Source of the DNA: Coptis chinensis | Lineage: Eukaryota; Streptophyta; Magnoliopsida; Ranunculales; Ranunculaceae | Assembly: GCA_015680905.1 (NCBI GenBank) | Contig: CM027385.1 | Location: 18,358,501 to 18,422,500 of the forward strand | DNA: 64,000 nt | Reading direction: 5' to 3' | Part shown: positions 10,984 through 23,378 of the stretch, one piece after another | Layout of the letters: each line of letters starts with the position of its first letter | Position numbering within the stretch: position 1 is the stretch's first letter | Program-made: the position numbers and the translations under genes | The notes under the pieces: generated by a model | Database searches by the model: none | Seen by the model: the letters and a program-made list of their open reading frames with translations, nothing else | Told to the model about the DNA's origin: nothing

Positions 10984-12322
10984 GTGTCTAAAAAGGACGA
11001 GAATTTTGATAAGGTTAGGAAAGTTTTTAAGAATCTGACTATCAACCTACCTTTTCTAAATATTATAAAATGTCTACCAAAACACGTTAAGTTTCTAAAA
11101 GATTTGTGCATCACCAAGAGGAAAACCAACATACCCAAAGAAGCTTTCTTAATTGAACAATATACTTTTTTATCTGAACATAACAGAATCGTTAAGTATA
11201 AGATCCTGATCATCTTACTGTACACTGCACCTTGGGAAATAACTTCATAACAACTGCACTATTAAACCTTGGGGTGAGTGTTAACTTACTCCATTTTTAT
11301 TTATATAAACAACTAGGTCTAATAACTCTTAAACCAACCAAAATGACTTTGTAGTTAGCCAATCATTATTCTATTAAGTATAGCAAAGATGTCATTGAAA
11401 ATGTTCTTGTATATGTTCAAGATTTTTGTTATCCTATTGATTTTCCATCCTTGACACCGCTGTCGCTCATGATTCTATTCCTATCATTCTAGGGTGTCCT
11501 TTCTTGGCAACTGCCAATGCCCAAATCAATTGTTGTAATGGGTCTATGACTCTTTCCTTTGGAAATCTTTATGTGGAAGTCAACATTTCCCAACTCAAGC
11601 ATGACCAACTAGGTTTGCCTGTAGAAGGAGACGTGAAGTCTATTGAGAGTTTTGTATCTCACATTAGTGCGACCGATGCCTTAGTCCCCACATTAGCAGA
11701 TGCTGGAAGAAGACAAAGATTACAATTTCGACTCCCTCGATTAAGCTATAATAGAGGAAGATTTCCTACCACTCTTTGCAACTCTTCTCTGCCACCTCGC
11801 GAGTCTCATCCTCTTGACCTCCATTCATCCCTTAACGCCATGACAGAAGATGAATTTTTCACCCTCTATCCCAGTGATTATTTTGACCCACCTCTTATGG
11901 AATGTCTTGCCAATCTCAAAGCTTCTGATTATCTAGAACTGAGAATACTAGCTGAGCAGCGCACCATTCACCCACCTCACGCCATCCAGCCACTCATTCA
12001 CCTGCTTCCATCACGAATGTTCCCCCCTCCACCTTTTCAAAAGAACTTTGAGTTCACACTTGACTTTTTTGCTTATCCTGTGCTTCATGACTTTCTAAAC
12101 CCATTTGGTGGGGAAGTAATACCCAAGAAAGAGCCACCTGACTCCTTCAATTTTAGTTGTGAGATAATACAGACCCACGCCATCAATGAGTTTTATGCTA
12201 AACCCACGTTCTCATTTTTCCATCCCTTCCTTCTAAAATGTTTCTACATCCCATGCATTTTCCACAATCATCCCTTTTCTCACAATCATTCACTTGGCGA
12301 AGCTTTCGTTCAAAGAAGATGA
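10984..12322 (+). pseudogene. Athila-like protease region and downstream ORF
   Basis: Frame 10984-11250 (NLTINLPFLNIIKCLPKHVK, FLKDLCITKRK) is the conserved segment just before the aspartic protease in Athila-type gag-pol. The protease then appears as FITTALLNLGVSVNLL, where the usual catalytic D-[LS]-G-A-S reads NLGVS, so the active-site Asp is lost. Its tail (FLATANAQINCCNGSMTLSFGN) begins the 272-residue open frame at 11504-12322. After the first 45 or so residues this frame is Pro-rich and unrecognised. No reverse transcriptase or integrase follows. Confidence 0.6.
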
Positions 12323-13368
12323 AGGTGCTCGGTTCTAGGTCTATCATATTTCGCTCTCATTCTACTAAGCCACGTCATAGAAAATCTTGGTGTTTGATTC
12401 TATTTGGGGGTGCATTCTACGATAGTTGTTTATGAAAAGACCCATAACTATTTCGATTGTTGATATATGGTAAACTACATGTTGCTACATGTTTTAGATA
12501 AAGTCTCGAATATTTGACTATAAACGACTCATTTCATTTTTTAGTGTACTCCATTCCTTTTCTATTTTATGGGAGTACACCATTAAAGTAACTAGACCCT
12601 CTTTGGAGTGTGTGGTTGTAAGTGTTGGATCATTAGTCCATTTTTCATGTAACTCACGTATTACTCTCTTGCATTTTTTTTCTCGTTGTTGGAGTAGTGT
12701 TTCTCTATGGAGTGAGTTTACATTTTTATTTCTTTCTAGTATTTTTTCTTCTCATAACATCAAAACCATAAAAATAAAAATAAAAAATTATTAAAAACAT
12801 AAAAATATAAAAATATATTAATAAGTCTAGGGAATCTGACTTTAAACGACCCACGTTTTTGTAACATACCACAATTCTAGAGTATAAGCCACAAAATTTT
12901 CAAATTTAAAACGAGTTTTCAAAATTTGTTTGGGGTCAAATTTTTTTTTTCAACCAAACCTTTTTACCACCCTTACCTATCATATTTACTCTTGTAGAGT
13001 CCGTGTTAGTTAGTACGTAACAGTTTGATTGTGTTTCATATTATCATATTATCTTTATAATATTGTTGGTACAGATACTGCCAATTTTTGCCACATTTCT
13101 ATGGTAATTTATTTTCTTCTCTTCTTTACACTTTGAGGACAAAGTGTCCATTTGTTTGGGGGGTGGGATAGAAACATTTGCAAATATTTCACACTTTTAA
13201 TTAGGTTGTAAATTACATATATTATTTCTTTCTAAAAATTTTAAAAAAATCATAAAAATTATTTATACTATACACTTAGTGATATTGGTTTAGTTTCATT
13301 TTTTGTGATGATACTAGTCTAGAAGTCTCACTTTAGTATTAGAATTAAGAGTAGTTTTAGAAACTTAG
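12323..13368. other. Non-coding 3' region of the Athila-like element
   Basis: AT-rich sequence without genes. Segments such as TGTGTGGTTGTAAGTGTTGG (near 12610) have clear counterparts at about 26530 in the plus-strand gypsy copy, showing that the elements share a 3' non-coding layout. It ends at the LINE target site. Confidence 0.5.
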
Positions 13369-13645
13369 GTTAATACGTAAGTATCGAAATTTATTCTGAG
13401 CTCTCTTGCGGATGAAAGCAGTTCTTCTTCCCCCCCAATTTTTTTGAATTTCAAAATACAAAAGCTTATTTACTTCAAAGCTCTGTACTTCTACTCCTCT
13501 CTTGCCTCTTAAATAGTCAAGTGTGAAACTTATCTTTTCTTTGTTTTCTCCTCGACTCTTACTCTTTAAAGTTTATATATATCATTCTTTCGCCATCCCC
13601 TTTTTTTTTTTTTTAGGTTCATGTTTCTTTGTGGTTTATCTAGAC

Positions 13646-15963
13646 ATGACTAATCAATCTAGGGTATTATGTAGAGGGGAATCCTCGGGGTCAAGCTCAA
13701 AGTCTAAGATAGAACAACTACAAGACGAAATGCAACAACTATTCTTCTCCAAGGAGAAGAAAGTAGTTGATATCAGGTGCAAACACAAGTAGAAGATCTA
13801 GATGGGAAAAATATACTAGTGGGCAAATTATATGGAGAACAACATTTAACTATTTAGGATATAGCTGTTGAGTTACATCGATGCTGGAAGACTAGAACTA
13901 AAACAAAGGTGGAACTTATTACTAAAGGTTTTTATAAATTCTAGTTTGATAACACAGAGGAATACGAGCATGTTAGAAAAAATGGTCTATGGCTAGTTCA
14001 TGGGTTCATTATTTCCATCAAGAAATAGAGGAGGATGGAACAGTTTGAAGCAACGGTGGTGTTTCACTTTGTCAAGTTCTGGGTTCAAATTTTTGGTATT
14101 CCAACAGATCGTATAGATGATAAAAATTTTGCAAGTGTGGGACAAAGTCGGGGGAAAGTGAAAACAACAGACTTAACTTACTTAACTGAGTTCAAGGTCC
14201 CAATTGCTCGAGTTCGAGTTAAAATGGACATCAAGGCAATACTTCTTAAAGGTATAGATCACAAAACTAAATTAGGAGAGGTCTTCCTGGTGATGTTCAA
14301 ATATGAAAAACTGGACATCTTCTACTACTTCTGCAGTCGTATTGGTCATGATTTCTACTTTTGCAATCAGAAGGAAAAATCTCGCATTAACATATTGAAG
14401 TGTGGAGGCTCTTCGAGAGATATTAAATACAAATTTTCTTTTATGATGAGAGCTAATGTGTTCTTCAATGGGGTGGTTAATCCACATCCTACATCTATGG
14501 TTTTCTCTAGTACACCTCAGAAACCTAGGTTTGATCAAATTCCGGCAAGAAAGAAAGGGTTTCCAGTAAACCGCAACTGGAATAGAGCTGGTATTTTAGC
14601 CACACCACCAAGGAACAGACACGTGGCCAGGGAACATGAAAATATGACCATTGAATCTAATTATGTTGGGGTTCACAATCCTCTAGATACAACGGATAAG
14701 TCTGGCAGTGAGTCAAGGTCAGAGGTAATTGTTGGGGATACAGTGGAAGTAAGACAAAACTCAAAGGTGTTATTTTTGGGCCTAAACTCAGGCCCAGATA
14801 GTGGTTGCAGTAGTGCTGGTGAAAATCATGGACCTCATGGGAGCTCGGTCTTGCTTGGGCCCATTGTTGCTACGGATCCAAGGTTGGGCCCTAGGGATAT
14901 GGACATGGACATGTAAAGTGAATAAGGGCTTTATGTGGGGCTACGGTAGTACATATGGGACATGGTATACTAGATACTCTGGACATAGAGGGAAGTAAGG
15001 ATAGCGATATAGCTAGCCCCACTCAACTCCTTTTTCTATGCGGTCTCTTTTTTTCTTGGAAAACCATCTGACTCAAATGATCCTAATCCACCTCTCTGGA
15101 GCCCAATCCCGGTTTATCAGTTTCTCAGCGCATCGACACGTGGAAGAGGTTTTAAGATGATGGCTTCTCGAGGACGACGAAGGAGATTTAGTACATCTGT
15201 TGTTCTATCTTCTGAACATACGAATATATCACGAAACAAATTAATGGTTGTTATAGGAGAAAAAAGAAAAGTCTGTTCTAGTCTAGGATTAGAGATGGAT
15301 AATAATGGGGACATAAATTGGGTACGCAAGAGTGTTAGAGTGATGGAAAATAGATCAAAGAAAGTTAGAAAAGATGCTAATGCAATCAGAGCCAGGGGAG
15401 AAGGTCATCTCCTAATCCCAGAAGATGCTTTTATCACAAACATTTCAAGTGACTCTAATGGTTCTAGCAACTCCATGATAGGGCATAACATAGCTACGAG
15501 GGATGTCTCTTCTGTGGAGCCTTCATCTATAGACTCAGCTGTTCTAGATAACTCATCCATTGACTCGGATGAGGACTCAGGGAATCAGAGTGTAGGGTCT
15601 GCTCTTCCACTAGCTATGGTTGATTATAATCACTAAAATATGGAACCTTTGCAGCAGGATATGGGTATCAGGGAGCAAGAAAACCAAAATATGATGCTGG
15701 GGAATGACTTTGATTTTGATAATAGTGTTACACAGCCATGTCCATTAGCAGTTGATGATTCATCAGTGGTACGATGCTTACAGTTCAATCGGGAGTGTAC
15801 TGAAGTTGGGGGCAACTCAAGTAGGCAGGTAGATGGTAGTTCTGAGAAAGAAATGTATTGTGGTAATGTTGGTACAAAAGGTGAGTCAAGTAGTGGATGT
15901 CTATGTGGTTCTCCTCTAGGATTTTCGGTGGTTGTTCTTCAAGAGCTACATCATTGTCAATGA
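13646..15963 (+). pseudogene. LINE ORF1 (DUF4283 and zinc knuckle), disrupted
   Basis: It starts near 13646 (MTNQSRVLCRGESSGSSS). The DUF4283-like region (LHRCWKTRTKTKVELITKGF, NGLWLVHGF) crosses stops at about 13940-14030. The open frame 14035-14916 continues with FWVQIFGIPTDRI and a CCHC-type knuckle, FCSRIGHDFYFC, preceded by EKLDIFYY. The basic and Ser-rich C-terminal part is open at 15157-15636, with a further frame at 15640-15963. Plant L1 ORF1 proteins bind the element's RNA. The knuckle's first Cys is replaced by Tyr. Confidence 0.7.
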
Positions 15964-18900
15964 TACACGCCTAGAATTGCCAGGGAATTGGTTCTTCCAC
16001 GGCAATTCAAAATCTAAAGGATATAGTCCGTCAACATCAATTGGACATTATTTGTTTGCTAGAAACCAAAGTAAGTGAATGTAGGATCAATATGATTAGT
16101 AAGATTACTAAGTATGAAAATGTCTTCTGTGTCCCTGCTTTTGGTCTTCGTAGTCGGCTTGGTCTCTTTTGGAAGATAGTATTTGACCTAGATATGCTGG
16201 GAGCAACAACTAACCAAATCTCAGGTAAACTAACCAACTATTATAGCAATGATCTTTGGTATTTTACCTTTGTTTATGGGGACCCAATGCTAACCTTAGA
16301 TATAGATTATGGGTTGAATTAAGGGAGTATACTGTGCTCCTTATATTCTAGGGCCCTAGCTTCTGTTTGGTGATTTTAATGCTATTAGAACTCTTGATGA
16401 AAAAATAGGTGGCGGATCCATTTTTTCAAATGCATGATGGACTTTAACTCTGTTATAAATGACCTTAGGCTTGTTGATTTAGGATATAAAGGTCCTAAGT
16501 TTACTTGGAACAATAACAGGAAGATTGCTAATAATATTTTAGAAAAACTTGATTGTGCTTTTGTTTCTAATGATTGAATTGTATTATTTCCTAATATGAC
16601 TATTAAGAATATAGTTACTGCTACCTCCGATCATTTATCCTTGATGATCAATCTGAAAACTTCTGAAGACAAAGCTGATAGACCTTTTAGGTTCCATGAT
16701 ATGTGGCTTAAAGATGTAAACCTGTTATAGATAAAGCTTGGAATGCTATCACTCATGATATACTAGATTAGAATGTGATATAGAAGTTAAAAAATACTAC
16801 TAAAAGCTTGAAAGATTGGAACAAAAAAGTTTTTGGGAATATTTTTTTTAACATTAAAAAAACTCAAAAAGATTTTGACAGAGTTTTACAAAAAAAACCT
16901 TTTAATCCTTCTAACCATGAAAAAGTGAAGGTTGTAAAAAGTTATCTGTTTGATTGGGTATGAAAAGTAAGAAGCCTTTTGGAAGCAAAAATCTAGTCAA
17001 CATTGAATTAAAGAACGTGGTAAAAATATAAATTTTTTCCGTTTATCAACTGTGTATAGGAGAAGGAAAAATAATATAGATAAGATTAAAGATGATAATG
17101 GTATTTGGCAAGAAGGGAGGATAGATGTAGGAAGCACTATAAATGATTACTTTGACAATATTTCTGAATATGATAATCCTGTTGATAATGAACATATTTT
17201 AAAGTTTAAACTTGTTTAATCCTTGTACTACTGAAAGAGAAAATGATATTCTTACTACCTGTCCTTTTGATAATAATATTTGGCATGTTGTTAAAATGTT
17301 AACTTAGGGGCTCTTAAATCCTTTGGACCAGATGGTTTTCAAGGTATTTTTTACCAACAATGTTGGGATATGATAGTTAATAGTATAACTACTTATGTAA
17401 AAGACTTCTTTATTCATGGTAATATGAATCCTAGTATCAATGAAACCTTTATAGCTTTCATCCCTAAGATTTATAATCCTGATCACATCTCTAAGTTTAG
17501 ACCTATCAGTCTATGTAATTTATGTTATAAGATTATTTCTAAGCTCCTTGCTATTAGATTAAAAACACACATTAACAAAATTATTTCTGCTTTTCAAAGA
17601 GAATTCATAAAAGGTAGAAATATAAGAGATAATATAGGCTTGACTTGTGAGTTTTTTCACAATATGAAACATATGAAAACAAAAAATGGTTATGTAGCTT
17701 TAAAAATGGATGTGTCTAAAGCTTATGATAGGGTATAATGGACTATAATAGATAATATTTTTTAAAGATTAGGTTTTAGTGATAAGTGGAGACTCCTTAT
17801 CTCCTAATGTCTTTCTACTGTCTCTTTTAAAGTTTTACTGAATGGGCACCTCTTGAACATATTATACCTAAGAGGGGGCTTAGACAAGGAGATCCTTTCT
17901 CACCTTCTTGTTTTGTTATTGTCTTTGAAGCCTTATCTAGGATGATTGCCAAGGCTGAATACACAGGGGACTTGCATGGTATTCAGATAAGAAGGAATGC
18001 ACCTCCTATTACTCACTTATTATATGCTGATGGTCTTATTTTATTTACCAAAGCTAATTTAGAAGAAAGTGGGAAGTTGAAGATTATTCTGGATGACTAT
18101 TGTGATATTTCTGGTCAAAAGATTAATTATGAGAAGTCGAATATTATTTGCAGTAAGAAGGTACATAATAGACACAAAAAAAAATTTAAAAAGATTTTGA
18201 AAAATGAGGTTTTTTGACAAAAAAATAATACCTAGGGGCTCCAATAGTGTTAGCTAGGAAAAACTATGATGATTTTGACTATTTAATTGACAAAGTACAT
18301 GGTAAGATAAAAGGTTGGAGGGTTAAAGTTCTATCACAAGCTGGTAGAACCACTCTCATCCAGGTTGTTGTCCAAGCTACCCCTATTTTTGCTATGTCTA
18401 CATATCTTCTCCCTACCTCTACTTGTGAGAAGATTGATAAGGCTTGCATAAATTTTTGGTGGTATGGCACAAATGAGAGAAAAAACATCCACACCATTGG
18501 GTGGGATAACATATGCTAGCCTAAGGCCATGGGTGGTCTACGCTTCAGAAAATCTCAAGATATGAATAAAGCTATGTTAGCCAAGCTTTCTTGGAAAACT
18601 TATACTAACAAAACTTCTCTTTGGGTAAGAACTTTCATAGCTGCCTATGGAAGGAACTTGTTTGATATAAAAGAGGATCCACCACCTTATGTTTCCTAGT
18701 TTTGGAAAAAGATACATAAAGTGGTCATATATATCAAAGATGGAAGTATGTGGAGTATTGACAAGGGGGAGGATGACTCTGTAATGAACCATCATTGGTT
18801 CAATATCAATAATAAACCTTTAACTCTTACTGAACTTATCCCTATGAGGCCAGATCTTCAGAACCTCAAAGTAATGAATATTATTCTTGATGATGATGGT

Positions 18901-19029
18901 AGGTGGGATACAAGTACGATTGATCACCTATTCCTACCAGCTATTGGCAATCTTATTAAGGAAATCATGATTAGACCTATCGATGCTAGAAAAGATAAGT
19001 TGAGATGGATGCGTACTAGAAATGGGACC
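15964..19029 (+). pseudogene. LINE ORF2, endonuclease and reverse transcriptase part
   Basis: The endonuclease begins xNCQGIGSSTAIQNLKD with the first Trp mutated to stop, then has LDIICLLETK and PKFTWNN. The reverse transcriptase follows from about 17285: SFGPDGFQGIFYQQCWD, FRPISLCNLCYKIISKLLA, VALKMDVSKAYDRV, LRQGDPFSP and THLLYADGLILF. The catalytic box is normally YADD; here the second Asp is Gly. From 18247 comes the connector before zf-RVT (SQAGRTTLIQVV, INFWWYGTNE), ending at MRTRNGT where the gypsy element inserted. Many stops are present. The enzyme would make cDNA by target-primed reverse transcription. Confidence 0.85.
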
Positions 19030-19767
19030 TGATCAGCTCCCAAATGTGTGTTTTATTACCTTTATATTACTGCATTATAGTCCTTCTTACGCATAATGAA
19101 AAGACAACTCATAGCTTTTATTGCCTTTTTTAAGTTACAGAGCATTTCAGACCACTTATCATAAAAGATGCATCTTTGCACGAAAAGGAGCCTTATTAAC
19201 GCTTATTATGAAGACTCAGAGCTGTTATGAAAAAGTGCTGAAAAAGTCAAAGTCAAAGGTCAAAGGGCAATTACTCAACACCAGAGAACTGAAAGTCACG
19301 TCTTTAACTCCGAAGACTAGAGATGGATGACCTTGATACAAAAGAAAACTTGTTCAAAATCTAGCTTAATCAAGAAGATATGAAAAAGCAAAAAGGAAAA
19401 CCATAAAGCAACATGGTGAGGTGTCTTGATTGTAGAGGGAGTGGGCAAATCAGATTTTTGTAAAAGTAAGGGTATAATAACCTAAAAGTAAGAGGAGAAA
19501 ATGCACCTAGACTTATTCTAGTGTCATGTAGGAGTAGAGTAGGATTTGTTTTCAAGTCATTTACATTCATGTTCTGTTTTTACTTTTTGTTCTTCAATTC
19601 AATCTTTTTCTTTTCATGTTTATGTTTCAATATTCAATCAAAGTTTTTTCTTTTCAAGTTTATGTTGCAATCTTCACTCTAAGTTTTTCTTTTCATCAAT
19701 CAAGTTGTTTCATCTAAGTTGTTCATTCAATACAAGTTGAGTCATTAAAAACAAGTTCTAAAGCTAA
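19030..19767 (+). repeat. 5' LTR of plus-strand gypsy, first part
   Basis: Begins TGATCAGCTCCCAAATGTG, as does the 3' LTR at 31535. It is cut at AAGCTAA by the CACTA-like element; the rest resumes at 23379. The joined length is close to the 833 bp of the 3' LTR. Confidence 0.9.
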
Positions 19768-20110
19768 TTACTACAAGAAAATTGAGCTTTTGCCATAGGT
19801 ACAACCTTGGTTTAGCCATTGCCATCAGCTGTTGCCAGGGTCCAACGGCCCATAACCGTGGCCAAGTTTTTAAGTCGTCATGGGGTATTGTTTGAGTAGT
19901 TGGATTTTAGTTCCCATTTTGGCCTCCATTTGTTCCGTCCACCGTTGGATTAGACTTGGACTTTGATGTCCGTTAAGATCTCATGAAACCCTTGTGAAAA
20001 TAAAGAGTAGACGCAAAACAACTATCAAAAATCGAAGAAGAAGACTCGAGTTGCTCGAAAGAAAACTCGATTTTATAGCAACAAGGTTTGTCTTCCTTCT
20101 CTCTCTCCTC

Positions 20111-20120
20111 TATAAATAAT
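20111..20120 (+). promoter_or_regulatory. Possible TATA box of the captured chromomethylase
   Basis: TATAAATAAT is followed by a CT-rich stretch (20121-20240) typical of plant 5' leaders and by possible acceptor sites, about 300 bp before the first recognisable coding exon. The promoter may have been captured with the gene; not demonstrated. Confidence 0.35.
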
Positions 20121-20423
20121 ACTTCTCTTTTATTCACTTTTCTCATCTAATAGAACTTTCCTCCCCCCTCTCTCTATCTCTTACCCAGGTTAAAGATCGA
20201 GGAAAAGCATCAATTTTCCCCCCTCACACACTCTCTCTCACGGTAGAGTCACGGGAACCAGGTTCGATTGCACTCTTATATCTGTTTTTGTTTTTTTTTA
20301 TACTTATTTTGACGAAATTACTTGTGGCTATTTTTTTGATGTCATATATGTTCTCTGAGATCTTGTATTTTGTTGTTATGGGCCATTTTGATATTCGATA
20401 TTCTTGTTTTTTGTTTTTTCCAG

Positions 20424-22882
20424 AATGGTGATAAAGACAAGTGACTAGCAAGGAGACATTTTTCAAAAGCAGAAGTGGATCAAATTATTTATAGTCTATA
20501 CATTCATGCGTATGTGCAGGTGAGTAATGAAAGTATGAATTTGTGGTAGCATTATTCACTATGTACTATCCTTACCAAGAGTATTATTTCAAGTAGTCTA
20601 AAGGTGAAAAGCTCAATTATATAGGAAGAATAGTGGAATTTTTTGAATCCGACAATAAGGAGCCTTATTTTAGAGCGCAATGGTTTTTTAGACCGGTTGA
20701 TACTGTAAGATCAATTGCCGACCTGCTGCAACACTTTGTTATGTTATATATACTATGTGTTTATTGTAATGGTGTTTTTGTGCCTGGATGTTTAACTAGG
20801 TTGTCACCCAAGAGCTGAATAACACATTCGATGAGAGACATGTATTCTATTCTGAAGTCAGAGATGACAACCCATTAGAATGTCTAGTTTCAAAGATCAT
20901 AATTTTACAAGTGCCCTCAAATGTATGCCTCTATCACTCTGCCCTCTTTAGTGCATTTTCTTTCGTTTCAATCCAAACTAATTCATCTTATTAAACAGAT
21001 CAGTTTGGCGGAAATACCGCAGTGTGATTTTTTTGTTTATAATATGGCATACTCTTTGCCTTATTCAACCTTTCAAAGCCTACCAGCAGGTATATTACTA
21101 TTTTGTTTAGTATTGGAAAGGCATCTGATTACGTCATATGCTGCAATACTGACTGATAACAAATCTGGTTAGATTCTTCAAGAGAGTTTCTGGATCCATC
21201 TTTGCCAAGTTCGAGTAAGGAATGTTCTGGTGAAGCTTCAGAGGAATCCGAGATGAAGTTACTTGATTTGTATTCTGGCTGTGGTGCCATGTCCACAGGT
21301 TTATGTCTTTGGGGCTGCCACATCCGTGGTTAAACTTGTCACTATAAGTCAAATAGTTGTAACATGTGTCATATACTGTTTCAGTATCTCATTAACAAAG
21401 TGTTGACTCATTGTAATGCTTACTGTAGAAATGGGTAGTTGACCTTAGTAAGGACACCTGTAAAAGCTTAGAGCTCAATCATCCAGATACCAAGGTCTGT
21501 TAATTAGTTGCTATTAACTTCCCATGTCAATGAGAGTGCATACATTTGAAAGAATACCTTTTTTTTTCCAGGTCAGGAATAAAGTTGCTCTGGATTATCT
21601 GTCACTGCTCAAGGAATAGCAGAAGCTATGTGTAAACTTTTCATTGTTGGGGACCGGAGCTCAGCAAGACACTAGCTGGAGTCAAGTATCTCTGAAGAGG
21701 ATGTAGTTGGAGATGGGGACGCCGTTCCTGAAGGTGAATATGACGTGGGGAAGATACTTGATATTTGCTATGGTGATCCAAACGATAAGAAAAAGCCTGG
21801 ACTGTACTATAAGGTACTTGTAGAATGGAAATTTATAGCTATTCATTTATTTGAATGTTCTTCCGATTCAACAAGTTGTGATGCATATTTATATTTGCAA
21901 ATCTTTTGCTTACTCGACCTTTTGTTCAATCTAAATGTATATGGTTTGACATTCTTGGGAAAAATGGTTCTACTGAATTTTTTATTTTAGTTTTAGTTGT
22001 AATAGATAATGCATTTTGGATTATATGTTTTTGCTATTGTTAATTTATTCAGTTTTACACTTTGCCTTGAATTTGTAGGTAAGTTGGAAGGGATATGGCC
22101 CTGATGATGACACATGGGAGCCAGCTGAGAACCTCGGCTATACAATACTTGTGTAAATGCTATTGTAAGCTTTGCATGCTTTAGTATGTCTCTGTGTACT
22201 TAATGCTGTTGATACTTATTCTCCAGTGAATGCCCGCAAAAAGTAGAGGAGTTTGTGACCCATGGTTACAACTTGAATATGTTGCCTTTTCCTGTAAGTT
22301 CTTCTGCAAATTTCTTAGCAGCTATATTAGTTTACAAGAAATACTTCTATCACCTATGCTCTGTTATAGTGCATAATTCTTATTATTGGCTTGTTTTGCT
22401 TGATTATCAAGGGTGATGTTGATGTTATATGCGGAGGCCCTCCGTGCCAAGGAATTAGCGGCTTTAACCGTTTCAGAAATATGGAAAATCCTTTGAAGGA
22501 TCCCAAAAATAGGCAGCTCATCATTTTTATGGACATTGTCGATTTTTTGAAGATGCGTTTTGTTTTGATGGAGAATGTATTAGATATTTTGAAGTTCATT
22601 AAAGGGTTTCTTGGAAGATATGCACTAGTCAGACTTGTGGGTATGAATTATCAAGCTCGTTTAGGAATAATGGCAGCCGGACACTATGACCTATATCGAT
22701 TGCGTGCTTTCTTTTGGGGGACTCGGCCCAATGAGGTCAATACATAATAATGCAAATTTTAGTGTTCCAAGGAAGGCCTGTTTTAGACTTGCTGCACTTT
22801 TTTTTTCCAGAATCTGCCTCGGTTCCCCTTGCCTACACATGTTGTTAAGCAACGAGGCGGTATACCTTGTGATGAGTACTAT
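20424..22882 (+). pseudogene. CMT: Chromomethylase (plant DNA cytosine-5 methyltransferase) fragment with introns
   Basis: About eleven exons keep GT-AG borders: 20424-20519, about 20588-20704, 20800-20922, 20999-21089, about 21171-21345, 21429-21494, 21572-21813, 22079 to about 22136, 22227-22295, about 22412-22738 and 22811 to about 22882. In order they give a BAH domain (HFSKAEVDQIIYSLYIHAYV, PYFRAQWFFRPVDT), motif I (LLDLYSGCGAMSTGLCL), a chromodomain (GKILDICYGDP, VSWKGYGPDDDTWEP), motif IV with the catalytic Cys ([16 protein letters not shown]), motif VI ([12 protein letters not shown]), and [19 protein letters not shown]. In plants CMTs methylate non-CG sites at H3K9-methylated transposons. 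Sequence stops before motifs IX-X. In-frame stops (Trp to stop in the first exon and after SLLKE) and a frameshift before the chromodomain disable it. Confidence 0.9.
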
Positions 22883-23378
22883 ATATATTTTTTTTTTAGG
22901 GCTAGTAATATTTCAAATTTCTTAAAGAGTACTATATTTTTTCGTTTATGTTAGTTTGGATTTCGAATGGAATCTATGATGTCAAAACGTTCATGTTAAG
23001 TACACATTGTGTATGAAATGTTAAATTGTGAAGAATTATAATTTTTGTGGGTTTGAATTTAATTGTATATCTTTGTATGAATTCAGTGCTGTGCTGGAAT
23101 TATATATTTTTTTATCCAATTCAAAACATTTGCCACGGCTTCGAACCGTGGCTAAACTATTGATCCAGTTAAAAAAAAAATCCCCACGGTTCACAACTGT
23201 GGCAAAAGGGTTATCTGCCACGGCCTATGGAACGGTCCAGAACCATGGGCAAAAACAAAGCTTTGGCAACAGCCAATAGCCATGGTAAAAGGTTAGCCAC
23301 AGGCGCATTGGCAAAATCGTTGCAAAAGGGTTTTAGCCACGGTCTATGGCCTTGGCAAATGCTCAGTATTCTTGTAGT

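Larger units (their letters stand above)
8741..13383 (+). mobile_element. Degenerate Athila-like Ty3/gypsy retrotransposon, left part
   Basis: This stretch has the order gag, zinc knuckle, aspartic protease, then a long non-coding 3' region. It resembles Athila-type gypsy elements and is distantly related to the two better preserved gypsy copies further right. It was split by the LINE at 13384; its continuation resumes at 37383 with the same target sequence. A purine-rich stretch near 13155-13170 (TTGGGGGGTGGGATAG) resembles the polypurine tract region of the family. No LTR can be delimited on the left, so the element is probably 5' truncated. A hAT-like MITE interrupts its gag. Confidence 0.65.
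19768..23378 (+). mobile_element. CACTA-like transposon carrying a captured chromomethylase gene
   Basis: Inverted ends ACTACAAGAAAATTGAGC (left) and, reverse-complemented, ACTACAAGAATACTGAGC (right) flank the element and continue into a shared TTTGCC. The 3 bp duplication TAA (19765-19767, 23379-23381) is exact, and the LTR sequence AAGCTAAGAATAC seen intact at 32258 is restored when the element is removed. Subterminal GCCACGG / CCGTGGC words are dense near both ends (19790-19870, 23130-23360), as in CACTA elements. The canonical outermost C/G of CACTA is not preserved, so the superfamily is probable rather than certain. There is no transposase inside; the cargo is chromomethylase exons and introns. 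Confidence 0.8.

Noticed and set aside
20424..22882. Live host chromomethylase gene
   Set aside because: In-frame stops, a frameshift, missing motifs IX-X and its position inside a transposon in an LTR argue against a functional gene.
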